Shown in pieces: positions 40,981 to 50,668 of a stretch of 64,000 nucleotides of DNA; position 1 is the first letter of the stretch, and each line of letters begins with the position of its first letter. Below the pieces are notes generated by a model. It was given only the letters and a program-made list of their open reading frames with translations. It searched no databases and was not told the origin of the DNA. Position numbers and translations under genes: made by a program. The DNA is from Martinezella lusitana (lineage in GTDB: Bacteria; Pseudomonadota; Alphaproteobacteria; Rhizobiales; Rhizobiaceae). The DNA lies in assembly GCF_010668395.1 (NCBI RefSeq), contig NZ_WUEY01000006.1, forward strand, positions 248,001 to 312,000, given 5' to 3'.

Positions 40981-41988
40981 TCACTTGAAGAGCTGCAGAA
41001 CCGTGTTGTAGCTCGCATTGGCGATCGAGAGCGATTGCAGTCCGAGCTGCTGCTGGGCCTGCAGCGCCAGAACCTTGCTCGATTGCTGCTCCATATCGGC
41101 ATCCACCAGCTTGCCGACGCCGCTGGTCAGCGAATCGCTGAGATTCTTGGCGAACTCGGTCTGAAGGTTGATGCGCGATTCGAGAGAGCCGAAGGCCGAT
41201 CCGATCGTCTTGAGCTGGTTCAGCATCCCCGTCACGGTATTGACCATGTCGACGATGGCGCCTTGGGTCGTATTCGCATCGAGCGAGATTTCCACCTGTC
41301 CGCTCGTGTCCCCGTTCTTGGTGCCGATCAACACGTAGTTCTTCGCGGAACCGGCCTCGGTCGCAAAGGCGGTTGAGGTCAGCACCCCATATCCACCCGT
41401 GCCGCTAGACTGATCGTCGATCAGATAACGCGCGTCGCTTGACGTGATGGGGCCGGTCGTCGAGCTCACGCCTGCGTAGTTCAGCATGCCGATGCTGACG
41501 GTGCCATTGGAACCGCGGATGAGGGAGCCCGGAACCTCGTGCGGAGCGGTCGGGTCCGCGCCGTCCTGCAACACGGTCCAGTTGACGCCGTTGAAGGTCG
41601 CCGACTCCCCGATACTGCGCAGCTGCTGCTTGAGCTGGGTAATCTCGTCGTTGAGCTTGGACTTGTCGATACTTGTCTCATAAGCGCTGACAAGCTTCGT
41701 CCTGATTTCCGTCACGACGTCGATCGCGCTGCTGACGCCCGTGGAGGCCGTACTGACCGTCGAGGCGGCAAGACCGAGCGCATCCTGCACCGACGAAATC
41801 GCGCCGATGTCGGTATGCGTCAAAGTCGAGATTTTCCAGTAAGTGGCATTGTCCTTGACCGTCTGCACCCGCAGACCCGACGACATCTGCCGTTCCGCGT
41901 TGGTCAGTTTGGTCTGGGTGTCCTTCAGCACTTCCAGTGCTGTATTCACAGAGGGACTGACCCTGATGAAGGTCGAAAAAATACTCAC
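40981..41988 (-). CDS. Flagellin (orphan copy)
   Basis: A 335-residue flagellin. The conserved D0/D1 N-terminal half includes LTNAERQMSSGLRVQTVKDN, TYWKISTLTHTD and SVQDALGLA; the C-terminal D1/D0 half includes SLESRINLQTEFAKNLSDSL, DADMEQQSSKVLALQAQQQL and LSIANASYNTVLQLFK. The N-terminus is divergent (SIFSTFIRVSPSVN instead of the usual TSILTN-AAM). No other flagellar gene is near. It may be an accessory filament subunit of the kind rhizobia keep in several copies. The 248-base upstream region (41989-42236) should hold its promoter. Confidence 0.93.
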   Translation of the reverse strand: MSIFSTFIRVSPSVNTALEVLKDTQTKLTNAERQMSSGLRVQTVKDNATYWKISTLTHTDIGAISSVQDALGLAASTVSTASTGVSSAIDVVTEIRTKLVSAYETSIDKSKLNDEITQLKQQLRSIGESATFNGVNWTVLQDGADPTAPHEVPGSLIRGSNGTVSIGMLNYAGVSSTTGPITSSDARYLIDDQSSGTGGYGVLTSTAFATEAGSAKNYVLIGTKNGDTSGQVEISLDANTTQGAIVDMVNTVTGMLNQLKTIGSAFGSLESRINLQTEFAKNLSDSLTSGVGKLVDADMEQQSSKVLALQAQQQLGLQSLSIANASYNTVLQLFK

Positions 41989-42209
41989 GGCACACGAACT
42001 CCGGACGCAACAATACGCAACAAATACAAGAAGACATTGAAACCTTGCCGCGGGCGCTCATGCGCGCGGGCCGACCGTGTCGGCAAACAGGGAGACAGGC
42101 AAAAACAACGCCTGCGCTCCATCGGTTACATGCCGCTATGATTAGCAAACATGCTTAAAAAAGCGCTAAGCGATACGCATGATTTACCATAAATAAGCGC
42201 ATTAAATGC

Positions 42210-42226
42210 GGCGGGCGCAACCCGCC
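42210..42226 (-). terminator. Hairpin after the RND permease gene
   Basis: GGCGGG (42210-42215) pairs with CCCGCC (42221-42226), beginning 11 bases beyond the permease stop. On the minus strand it is followed by GCATTTAATGC and an AT-rich stretch, plausible for termination. Confidence 0.5.
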
Positions 42227-42236
42227 CGTGCTCGCC

Positions 42237-45200
42237 CTACTCCGCGGCGCGCAGATTGCTCAGCTTCGAGCGCAACGCCGCATCCGACATTTCCTCATGC
42301 AACCGTTGCTCTTCATGCGTCTGCGGCTTGGCGAATCGGGCAATCAGGAGATAGGCGACCGGCGTGATGTAGAGCGTGACCAGGGTCGCGAAACCAAGGC
42401 CGCCGACGATCACCCAGCCGAGCGCGATACGCGCCTCCGCGCCCGCGCCTTCCGCAAAGACCAGCGGCACGCCGCCGAGGATGGTCGCGATCATCGTCAT
42501 CATGACCGGGCGCAGGCGCAGGGCGCACGCCTTCTCGATCGCCTCGCGCACGCCTTCGCCCTTGTCGCGCAGCTGGTTGGCGAACTCGACGATCAGGATA
42601 CCGTTCTTGGCCATGACCCCGACCAGCAGCACCAGGCCGATCTGGCTGTAGATGTTGAGGCTCGAGCCGGTGATGACGAGAGCAAAAATGGCGCAGGCAA
42701 GGCCCAGCGGCACCGTGGACATGATGATGAGCGACGACAGCACGCTTTCGAACTGGGCTGCGAGCACCAGGAAGATGATGACGATGGCGAAACCGAAGGT
42801 CAGCGCCATGCCGCTGGAATTCTCCTCAAGCGTCGCCGCTTCGGCAAGAGGCATCAACCGCGATCCCGGCGGCAAGAGCGGTGTCGCGATCCGCGTGACG
42901 TCCTCGACCGCCTGCCCGAGCGACATGCCGTTCTTGAGGCCCGCCGTGATCGCGACCGACGCCAGCTGCTGCTCGCGGGTCAGCTGCGGCGCCACCGCAT
43001 TCTCCTTCAGCGCTGCGATCACCGACATCGGCACGATCTTGCCGTCGCCGGTCTTCAGATAGACGTTTTCAAGGTCCGTCGGATCATCGATCGGGCGCAT
43101 GGTCGAGGTCAGCAGCACCGGATAGGATTCGCCGGCGACGAAAACATCGACAACGGAACGCCCTTCCAGCAAGGACTGCAGCGCGACCGAAAGGCCTGTT
43201 ATATCGACCCCGAGGTCGGACGCACGCTCGCGGTCGATGGTGACGGAGACCTGGGCCTGCGTCGGCTCGTTGTTGAGCCTCGGCGTATCGAACCGTCCGG
43301 TCGCGTCAAGCGCCTGCACCAGTTTCAGGGCCGCCTCGGTCAGCGCTTCGTGATCGTTGCCGACAAGCGCCATCTGCACGCCGCTGCCGGCGCCGCGGAT
43401 GCGCAGGCTGTTGGCCTGAACGACGTTGCCGCGAAGGGCCGGAACGTCAGCCATGGCCTGGTTGATATCGGCGACGATGTCCTGCTGCGTGCGATGGCGC
43501 TCGCTCCAGGGTGCCAGAGTCAACACCATGAAGCCGCTGTTCTTCTGGCTGCTCATACCCGAAATCGCATAGATGTTGCGGATATCGCCGCTGTCGCGCA
43601 GCGGCTGCAACCGCTCCTCGACGCGCTGCAGCTGATCCTTCGTATAGTCAAGGCCGGCACCCTGCGGCGTGGTCAGGCGCAGCATGACCATTGCCCGATC
43701 CTCGCTCGGCGTCAGCTCGCTTTTGACATTGACAAAGGCCAGGACGGCGGCAGCCGAAAACAGGGCGCAGAAGATGATGACGACCAACGGCGCGTTCAGG
43801 CAGGCTCTGAGCGTCCGGCGATAGACGGCGGCAAAGAGCTCGCCGAAACGGCCGAGCGCCCCGTGTTCCTCGCGCATCTCCTTGGTCAGCATCCGCGAGG
43901 CGAGCATCGGGCAGAGTGTCAGCGCGACGATCGACGACAGTCCGACGGAGAAGGCCAGCACGAAGCCGAACTCCCGGAACAACCCGCCCACCTGCCCCGG
44001 CAGGAAGGACAGCGGAATGAATACGGCGGCGAGCGTCGCCGTCGTGGCGATGACCGCAAAGAAGACCTCCCGGGTGCCGAGCACGGCGGCGGCGCGCGGA
44101 CCGATCTTCTCAGCCCTGCGGCGCACGATGTTCTCGAGCACGACGATGGCGTCGTCGACCACGAGGCCGGTCGCCAGCACGATGGCCAGCAGCGTCAGGA
44201 TGTTGACCGAGAACCCGACCATATAGAGCGCGGCCAGCGTGCCGATGAGCGCCACCGGCATGGTGACGACCGGTATCAGCGTCGCCCGCCAGTCACGCAG
44301 GAAGAGATAGATAACGACCGTGACGATCAGCGCCGACAGCACGAGCGCCAGCACCACCTCATGGATCGCGCCCTGGATGAACAGCGCGTCATCGCTGGTG
44401 ATGACGATTCGCGTTCCCTCCGGCAGCGATTTCGACAGTTGCGCCACAACGGCCTTCACGCCCTCGGAGATATTCAGCGTGTTCGACTGCGCCTGGCGGA
44501 TGATGCCGAGGCCGACGCCCTGCACGCCGTTCGAGCGCAGCGCGGTCGTGCCGTCCCTTGGCCCAAGCGTGACGGTCGCGACATCGGAGAGCCGCACGCG
44601 ATCCTTAATGATCAGCCGGGAGAAATCCTCTGGGGTCTGCAATGCCGCCGTGGCGCGCACGACGATATCCTGACGCGCGCTCTTCAAGGATCCCGCCGGC
44701 ACATCGAGCGCCGCGGTCGCAAGCGCCGTCGTCAGATCGCCGATCGTCAGGCCGCGGCCGGCAAGGGCCGCCTGGTCGACGTCAATACGGAAGACCTTTT
44801 CCTGATCGCCGTAAAGCTCGACATCGGCAACGCCTTCGACCGATGCCAGCCGGTCGGTGATTTCCTTGTCGACGAGCTGCGTCAGGTCGTCCATCGTCAT
44901 GGTGCTCGATGTGACGGCAAGGCGCATGATCGGCTGCGAATCCGAATCCGCTTTGACGATCTGCGGCGCATCCGCCTGATCCGGCAATTGCTCGGTGATG
45001 CGGCCGATGGCGTCGCGGACATCGTTGGCGGCGACCGAGAGATCCGTGGCATCGGAGAATTCGAGCGTCACCCTGCTCTGGCCGAAGGACGAGCTGGAAG
45101 AGACGGATTTCAGGCCGCTGACGCGGGCCACCGCCCCTTCGATGATCTTGGTCAGCTCCTGATCCACCGTCTGGGGCGATGCACCGTCGAACACGGTTCG

Positions 45201-45395
45201 CACGGTCACGACGGGGCGATCGACATCCGGCAGCTCGCGAACCTCGACGCCGAAATAGGCCGCGAGACCGGCGACGACCAGCAGCGTATTGAAGACCAGC
45301 GCCAGGATCGGCCGGCGTACGAAAAGCGCCGTGAAGGATTGCTTGCCCGCAGTCGCGCCAGCATCCGTCGTCTCATCACCGCCATGGGACATCAT
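42237..45395 (-). CDS. RND efflux pump inner-membrane permease
   Basis: A 1052-residue transporter of the HAE-type RND family, with 12 membrane helices and two large periplasmic loops. The first helix region reads FTALFVRRPILALVFNTLLV. Proton-relay residues are visible in TM4 as GLVVDDAIVVLENI, and the second half has GVMAKNGILIVEFANQLRD. The periplasmic start VRELPDVDRPVVTV is usual for the MdtB/MexF-like and metabolite-efflux branch. It is coupled to the adaptor gene upstream by a 4-base overlap (45392-45395). An outer-membrane channel is not encoded here. Likely drug or metabolite export, substrates unknown. Confidence 0.94.
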   Translation of the reverse strand: MMSHGGDETTDAGATAGKQSFTALFVRRPILALVFNTLLVVAGLAAYFGVEVRELPDVDRPVVTVRTVFDGASPQTVDQELTKIIEGAVARVSGLKSVSSSSSFGQSRVTLEFSDATDLSVAANDVRDAIGRITEQLPDQADAPQIVKADSDSQPIMRLAVTSSTMTMDDLTQLVDKEITDRLASVEGVADVELYGDQEKVFRIDVDQAALAGRGLTIGDLTTALATAALDVPAGSLKSARQDIVVRATAALQTPEDFSRLIIKDRVRLSDVATVTLGPRDGTTALRSNGVQGVGLGIIRQAQSNTLNISEGVKAVVAQLSKSLPEGTRIVITSDDALFIQGAIHEVVLALVLSALIVTVVIYLFLRDWRATLIPVVTMPVALIGTLAALYMVGFSVNILTLLAIVLATGLVVDDAIVVLENIVRRRAEKIGPRAAAVLGTREVFFAVIATTATLAAVFIPLSFLPGQVGGLFREFGFVLAFSVGLSSIVALTLCPMLASRMLTKEMREEHGALGRFGELFAAVYRRTLRACLNAPLVVIIFCALFSAAAVLAFVNVKSELTPSEDRAMVMLRLTTPQGAGLDYTKDQLQRVEERLQPLRDSGDIRNIYAISGMSSQKNSGFMVLTLAPWSERHRTQQDIVADINQAMADVPALRGNVVQANSLRIRGAGSGVQMALVGNDHEALTEAALKLVQALDATGRFDTPRLNNEPTQAQVSVTIDRERASDLGVDITGLSVALQSLLEGRSVVDVFVAGESYPVLLTSTMRPIDDPTDLENVYLKTGDGKIVPMSVIAALKENAVAPQLTREQQLASVAITAGLKNGMSLGQAVEDVTRIATPLLPPGSRLMPLAEAATLEENSSGMALTFGFAIVIIFLVLAAQFESVLSSLIIMSTVPLGLACAIFALVITGSSLNIYSQIGLVLLVGVMAKNGILIVEFANQLRDKGEGVREAIEKACALRLRPVMMTMIATILGGVPLVFAEGAGAEARIALGWVIVGGLGFATLVTLYITPVAYLLIARFAKPQTHEEQRLHEEMSDAALRSKLSNLRAAE

Positions 45396-46558
45396 TGGAT
45401 GACGATCTCCTTGGCTTCGGCGACATCGCGGGCAAAGCGAACCTCACCGCCTTCAGTCACGCGCTGCAACCCCTCGATAACGATAAGATCGCCGTTGCGG
45501 AGATCGCCGCGAACCAGGACCGCATCCGGATTGCGTTGCACGATGCTGACACGCACCTTCGACGACTTGCCGTCGACGACACGCCAGACATGCGCGCCCG
45601 CGCCATCCCATTGGACCGCAAGCGGATCGACCGAGGGATAAGATTCACCGGAAAAGCGCATGCCGACATTGAAGGACATGCCCGCCCGCAATTCGTCGGA
45701 AGGGTTGTCGATGCGGCCGCGCACGCGGAGCGTCCGGCTGGCGCCATCGACGCGATTGTCGACAGCTTCCACGACGCCGGAAAAGACGCGCCCCGGCAGT
45801 GCGACCGAGGTCGCCTCGACCGGCTGGCCGACCTTGACGGTGTTGGCAAAGCGTTCCGGCACCCAGTAGTCCACCAGGATTTCGGAACGGTCGTCCAGCG
45901 TCACGATATTGCTCGTCGTCGTGACGTTGTCGCCGATGACGACAGGCACGATACCGACAATCCCATCGATCGGCGCGACGATGTTGCGGCGCGAGAGCGC
46001 CAGCTCCGCCGACTGCAGGGCCAGCTTTGCCCCCTGCTCGGCGATCTCGGCATCGAAGACATCCATGCGGGACACGCTGGATTTGATGGTGTGGTAGAGC
46101 TGCGCCTTCTCGGCAGCGCTCTTCAGCGCCACTTCCGCCTGGCCACGGGCGATGATCTGCTCGTCATCGTCAAGACGCGCCAGCACCTGCCCCTGCCTGA
46201 CCCTGTCGCCGGACTTGATGAGAATTTCCCGGATCGTCCCTGCCGCCTGCGGCATGACGGCAACCGAGCGGATGGCATCGCCGGTGCCGATCGCGCTGAG
46301 GCGATCGTTGACAATGCCGCTCACGACAGGTTCCGTCACCACGAGCGGTATGTTCTGACCGCGCCGCGCGCCGCCACCGGCCGCATCGCCACTCTTCCCG
46401 GCGCTGGCATCCCCGTTGCGCGTGATGGCTGCCACGAGCGTCTCGGGGACCCCGGCTTTCTGCAGCAGGCCCGTCGCGCCGGGCACGAAAGCCACGACAG
46501 CGGCAATGCCTGCCACCAGCAAAAGAAAAGACAAGGAAAGCTGCTTCCAGGCGGTCAT
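45392..46558 (-). CDS. RND efflux periplasmic adaptor (membrane fusion protein)
   Basis: A 388-residue adaptor. An N-terminal membrane segment (about residues 8-28) is followed by the lipoyl-like and hairpin domains: VMPQAAGTIREILIKSGDRV, GQVLARLDDDEQIIARGQAE and RRNIVAPIDGIVGIVPV. The beta-barrel region includes LVDYWVPERFANTVKVGQPV and RVRGRIDNPSDELRAGMSF. It joins the RND permease to an outer-membrane channel. The gene precedes the permease with a 4-base overlap, so they are co-translated. Control sites probably lie in 46559-46922. Confidence 0.93.
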   Translation of the reverse strand: MTAWKQLSLSFLLLVAGIAAVVAFVPGATGLLQKAGVPETLVAAITRNGDASAGKSGDAAGGGARRGQNIPLVVTEPVVSGIVNDRLSAIGTGDAIRSVAVMPQAAGTIREILIKSGDRVRQGQVLARLDDDEQIIARGQAEVALKSAAEKAQLYHTIKSSVSRMDVFDAEIAEQGAKLALQSAELALSRRNIVAPIDGIVGIVPVVIGDNVTTTSNIVTLDDRSEILVDYWVPERFANTVKVGQPVEATSVALPGRVFSGVVEAVDNRVDGASRTLRVRGRIDNPSDELRAGMSFNVGMRFSGESYPSVDPLAVQWDGAGAHVWRVVDGKSSKVRVSIVQRNPDAVLVRGDLRNGDLIVIEGLQRVTEGGEVRFARDVAEAKEIVIQ

Positions 46559-46922
46559 GCACGTCTCCGGCTCGTTGTGTCAGAGGCGATGAAATCGCGT
46601 CGTTGATTTTGGTACGGTCCCTGTCACACCCAGCGCACTTAAAGGGACCAAATTTCATGTCGGGCGGTTCTATAACGCAAGATTGTGCCCGATTTGCTGC
46701 AATATCGTGTTTTTGAGCATATGCGGCAAGCTTTGGGGCGGATTATGACAAAGTTGTAATCTTGGAGTGGACAACGAGGCGTTTCATTTGCGCATCCGCA
46801 AGCCCGTTCGTGCCCCGAATCGAACTTTCCGCAGGTGCGGCGCGCCTGTGAATGTGCACTTTTTGTTCTAATTTCGGCCCGTTTCTTTTGCCTTTCGGGG
46901 TAGAATCATTACATTGGGCCGC
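46559..46922. promoter_or_regulatory. Divergent intergenic region between RND pump and uvrD-type gene
   Basis: This 364-base stretch has no convincing gene. GGTCCCT (46616-46622) and AGGGACC (46643-46649) form a perfect 7-base inverted repeat 57 bases upstream of the pump start, a candidate operator for an unlinked regulator. The right half is more AT-rich and should hold the promoter of the helicase gene. I see no rhizobial SOS box (GTTC-N7-GTTC or GAAC-N7-GAAC) here. Confidence 0.4.
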
Positions 46923-49388
46923 ATGACCATTGGACATGACGACATTCCCTTCTTTGACGAGGAGCCGGAGCACATGGCGCCGCGCCGTTCCGCGCCGGCT
47001 GCCGGCGGCATCGGCGGCGGCATTGCGGCCCGCGCCATGGCGGCACGCGACAGCGGTCGCCGGCCGGACTATCTCTCCGGCCTCAATCCGGAGCAGGCTG
47101 AAGCGGTCGAGACGCTCGACGGGCCGGTTCTGGTGCTTGCCGGTGCCGGCACCGGCAAGACACGCGTGCTGACCACCCGCATCGCCCATATACTCTCCAC
47201 CAACCGCGCCTTCCCCAGCCAGATCCTCGCCGTCACCTTTACCAACAAGGCGGCGCGCGAAATGAAGGAACGTATCGCCCTGCTCGTCGGCGGCGCGGTC
47301 GAAGGCATGCCCTGGCTCGGCACCTTTCACTCGATCGGCGTCAAGCTGTTGCGCCGCCATGCGGAGCTGGTCGGCCTTACCTCCAGCTTCACCATTCTCG
47401 ATACCGACGATGTCATCCGCCTGATCAAGCAATTGATCCAGGCAGAGGGGCTGGACGACAAGCGCTGGCCGGCCAAGCAATTCGCCGGCATGATCGACAC
47501 CTGGAAGAACAAGGGCCTCAGCCCTGCCGATATTCCCGAGGGTGACGCCCGCGCCTTTGCCAATGGCAAGGGCCGCGAACTCTATGCCGCCTATCAGAGC
47601 CGCCTGAAGACGCTGAACGCCTGCGACTTCGGCGATCTTTTGCTGCATCCGATCAATATGTTCCGGCGGAACCCCGATATCCTGAAGGACTATCACCAGC
47701 GTTTCCGCTACATCCTCGTCGACGAGTATCAGGACACCAACACGGCGCAGTACATGTGGCTTCGCCTGCTGGCGCAGCGGCCGAAGGGCGAGCTGCAGAA
47801 TGTCTGCTGCGTTGGCGACGACGACCAGTCGATCTATGGCTGGCGCGGCGCCGAAGTAGATAATATCCTGCGCTTCGAAAAGGATTTTCCCGGCGCCAAG
47901 GTCATCAAGCTGGAGCGCAACTACCGCTCTACCGAGCATATTCTCGGTGCCGCCGCGCATCTGATCGCTCATAACGAGGGCCGTCTCGGCAAGACCCTGT
48001 TCACCGACCGCTCCGATCCCGACGACGTCAAGGTGCAGGTGCATGCCTCCTGGGATTCCGAGGAGGAAGCCCGCGCTATCGGCGAAGAGATCGAGCAGTT
48101 GCAGCGCGGCAAGCACAATCTCAACGATATTGCGATCCTCGTGCGCGCCTCCTTCCAGATGCGCGAGTTCGAAGACCGCTTCGTGACGCTCGGCTTGAAC
48201 TACCGCGTCGTCGGCGGCCCGCGCTTCTACGAGCGCCTCGAAATCCGCGATGCCATGGCCTATTTCCGCCTCGTCTGCCAGTCGGCCGACGATCTCGCCT
48301 TCGAGCGCATCATCAACACGCCGAAGCGCGGCCTCGGCGACACCACGGTCCGCGCCCTGCACGACTATGCCCGCGTTCGGGACATTCCGATGCTGGCGGC
48401 AGCGGCCGATATCATCGAAACGGACGAGATGAAGCCGAAGGCGCGCAAGGCGTTGTTCGACGTCGTGCAATCCTTCCGCCGCTGGCAGGGCCTGCTTGAA
48501 AACACGCCGCATACCGAGCTTGCCGAGCAGATCCTCGAAGAGTCCGGCTATACGGACATGTGGAAGAACGACAAATCGGCGGAAGCGCCCGGACGGCTGG
48601 AAAACCTTAAAGAACTCATCCGCTCGATGGACAGCTTCGAATCCATGCGCGGCTTCCTCGAGCATGTGTCGCTCGTCATGGATGCCGAGCAAAATGAAAA
48701 TCTCGATGCCGTCTCGATCATGACGCTGCACTCGGCCAAGGGCCTGGAATTCGAAACCGTTTTCCTGCCCGGCTGGGAGGAAGGCCTGTTTCCCCACCAG
48801 CGCTCGCTCGACGAGAGCGGCCGCGCCGGCCTGGAGGAAGAGCGCCGCCTCGCCTATGTCGGCATCACCCGCGCCAAGCGCCGCTGCCACATCTGGTTCG
48901 TCTCCAACCGCCGCATCCACGGCCTATGGCAGTCGACCATTCCGTCCCGCTTCCTCGACGAACTGCCGGTCACCCACGTCGAAGTCGCCGAGGTCGAGCA
49001 GTCCTATGGCGGTTACGGCCGCGGCGGCTACGGCCAGTCGCGCTTCGACAAGGCCGAACCCTTCGCCAACTCCTATTCCACGCCCGGCTGGAAACGCGCG
49101 CAGGCGAACCGCAACGACGCAACGCGCGACAACTGGGGCAGCCGCTCCGGCCATGCCGTCGAGCGCATCGGCTACGGCGAAAGCGGCCCGAAGGTGCGCA
49201 CCATCGATGGCGAGCTGGTGGCCAAATCCACCTCCTCCGAACCCTCCAAATTCGCCATCGGCGACCGCGTCTTCCACATCAAGTTCGGCAACGGCAACGT
49301 CTCGGGGATCGAGGGCAACAAGCTGACTATCGAATTCGATCGCGCCGGCCAGAAGCGTGTGCTGGACGGGTTTGTGGAGAGGGTTTGA
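46923..49388 (+). CDS. uvrD: UvrD/PcrA/Rep-type 3'-5' DNA helicase
   Basis: An 821-residue SF1A helicase of nucleotide excision and mismatch repair. Motifs in order: Q-motif GLNPEQAEAV, Walker A AGAGTGKTRV, Ia VTFTNKAAREM, motif II ILVDEYQDTN, motif III GDDDQSIYGWRGA, motif IV LERNYRS, V SIMTLHSAKGLEFETVFL, VI EERRLAYVGITRAKRRC. The C-terminal tail contains Gly/Tyr repeats (GGYGRGGYGQ) and then a Tudor-like domain (SKFAIGDRVFHIKFGNGNV) that binds RNA polymerase or UvrB in relatives. ATG 46923 chosen; TTG 46914 adds three residues. Confidence 0.96.
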   Translation: MTIGHDDIPFFDEEPEHMAPRRSAPAAGGIGGGIAARAMAARDSGRRPDYLSGLNPEQAEAVETLDGPVLVLAGAGTGKTRVLTTRIAHILSTNRAFPSQILAVTFTNKAAREMKERIALLVGGAVEGMPWLGTFHSIGVKLLRRHAELVGLTSSFTILDTDDVIRLIKQLIQAEGLDDKRWPAKQFAGMIDTWKNKGLSPADIPEGDARAFANGKGRELYAAYQSRLKTLNACDFGDLLLHPINMFRRNPDILKDYHQRFRYILVDEYQDTNTAQYMWLRLLAQRPKGELQNVCCVGDDDQSIYGWRGAEVDNILRFEKDFPGAKVIKLERNYRSTEHILGAAAHLIAHNEGRLGKTLFTDRSDPDDVKVQVHASWDSEEEARAIGEEIEQLQRGKHNLNDIAILVRASFQMREFEDRFVTLGLNYRVVGGPRFYERLEIRDAMAYFRLVCQSADDLAFERIINTPKRGLGDTTVRALHDYARVRDIPMLAAAADIIETDEMKPKARKALFDVVQSFRRWQGLLENTPHTELAEQILEESGYTDMWKNDKSAEAPGRLENLKELIRSMDSFESMRGFLEHVSLVMDAEQNENLDAVSIMTLHSAKGLEFETVFLPGWEEGLFPHQRSLDESGRAGLEEERRLAYVGITRAKRRCHIWFVSNRRIHGLWQSTIPSRFLDELPVTHVEVAEVEQSYGGYGRGGYGQSRFDKAEPFANSYSTPGWKRAQANRNDATRDNWGSRSGHAVERIGYGESGPKVRTIDGELVAKSTSSEPSKFAIGDRVFHIKFGNGNVSGIEGNKLTIEFDRAGQKRVLDGFVERV

Positions 49389-50459
49389 TCAAGAACTGAC
49401 GTATGACTGGATCACAGCTTGAATTTGCGCTTTGGCCTTAAAGATATCTGTGGTCTGTGTAATGTCGAACCGAGATCCAGCCTTTTCCGCATCGAAGATC
49501 GTTAGAAATTTGGTTTTGGAATTAAAATGTAATCTGACAATTGGTTTGCGATTGTTGTCGTCGAAATTGATGCCGCAGTAAGATTTTTGATCGCGCATGA
49601 CAATGCGAGAGACATCAGCGAGCTCGGCTCCGATCGCTCGAACAATATTAAACCCGTCAATCTCTTCTTGCGTAGTTTCGATACCGTCCCCATCGTCATT
49701 GATTTGAGTGACTGAATCTACATCCTTGATCGTTGGAATATTGACGTTCTCATTAAATGCAGCACTTAATTTCCTTTGGATTTTTTGACGAACAAGATCT
49801 TCAAAGGCCCGTTTGATTATCGGTTTGAACTCAGCAACAACAGCTGCAGTAAGTTTGCCATCGTGTATTTCCTTCGAAATGAGCCGAACGAATTCGTCAT
49901 CAGGATCATTAAACTGCGCTTCTATGCAGCTAATAGTCGCTTTCATCCGTTTCAGGGTACTGGCCGAACTCTTGATGTCTTCAATCGAAAATTTCTCTTT
50001 ATGAAATTTTTCCAGCTCTTTCAGATCGTTGTCGTCGTAATCGAAAAGATCAAACTTAAAGAACGGATTACTATCAAGCTTGTTTGGTGCATCAAGATCG
50101 GTAAAAAACCAGATCTGTATGCCATTTGTGAGAATCGCAATCGAGCAATCTGTGGTCGAAAAATACCGGTAGAGTTGGCTATATTGGGCTTGCGAGAGAT
50201 TCGCGCTAACAGCCTTTGCTTCCAGAATAAATTCAATACGATCATTTATCTTTACGGCGTAATCGACCTTCTCTCCCTTTTTCAAGCCGACATCAGCTAT
50301 AAACTCCGGCACAATCTGCGTTGGATCAAAAACATCAAAACCAAGTGTGCGCAGAAACGGCATTACAAGGGCGTTTTTTGTCGCCTCTTCAGTGAGAGCG
50401 ATATTTTGCGCAGCAATTGCACGCTTCGATAATTCTGCAACTTGTTCCTTGAACGACAT
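49389..50459 (-). CDS. Solitary nuclease with type I restriction HsdR N-terminal-like domain (COG4748)
   Basis: A 356-residue protein with ATG at 50459. The N-terminal 150 residues match the R.HsdR N-terminal PD-(D/E)XK fold: helix with E24/E25 (LTEEATKNALVMPFLRTLG), D66 in KVDYAVK, and E80-x-K82 in FILEAK, then a Q-Y motif region AQYSQLYRYF. No helicase domain, HsdM or HsdS follows, so it is not a complete restriction system. The C-terminal half (about 200-356) has no family I know. The gene is clearly AT-rich relative to its neighbours and carries the stop right next to the helicase gene, suggesting insertion. Likely a nuclease, possibly defensive; this is inference. Confidence 0.82.
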   Translation of the reverse strand: MSFKEQVAELSKRAIAAQNIALTEEATKNALVMPFLRTLGFDVFDPTQIVPEFIADVGLKKGEKVDYAVKINDRIEFILEAKAVSANLSQAQYSQLYRYFSTTDCSIAILTNGIQIWFFTDLDAPNKLDSNPFFKFDLFDYDDNDLKELEKFHKEKFSIEDIKSSASTLKRMKATISCIEAQFNDPDDEFVRLISKEIHDGKLTAAVVAEFKPIIKRAFEDLVRQKIQRKLSAAFNENVNIPTIKDVDSVTQINDDGDGIETTQEEIDGFNIVRAIGAELADVSRIVMRDQKSYCGINFDDNNRKPIVRLHFNSKTKFLTIFDAEKAGSRFDITQTTDIFKAKAQIQAVIQSYVSS

Positions 50460-50668
50460 AACTACCCCCCGAATTCGATCCCCGAGCAAACAATATTATA
50501 TTCGTCACCGGATGCAATCGATGCGAGCACATATTTTTGATTGAGTTTAATTCAATCAGCTCGCCTCAGCTGAGGAGCTAATTTTCTCCAAGTGGAAGGT
50601 ACAGAGCCACCTACACCGTCGCTCGCAATCTCGCCTCTCAACGGCCTTCATTCCTATCCGCACATCAC

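Noticed and set aside
42228..45641. Very long plus-strand frame opposite the RND permease
   Set aside because: A GC-driven antisense shadow, rich in Arg, His, Asp and Gln, without any domain; the permease on the other strand has full family motifs.
46559..46922. SOS (LexA) box upstream of the helicase gene
   Set aside because: GTTC occurs near 46864 but no partner at the right 7-base spacing is present.
46743..48920. Long minus-strand frame opposite the uvrD-type gene
   Set aside because: Antisense shadow; the helicase carries all SF1 motifs in order.
49776..50432. Plus-strand frame of about 218 codons opposite the HsdR-N-type gene
   Set aside because: Antisense to a gene with a recognisable nuclease core; no ribosome site or family match.
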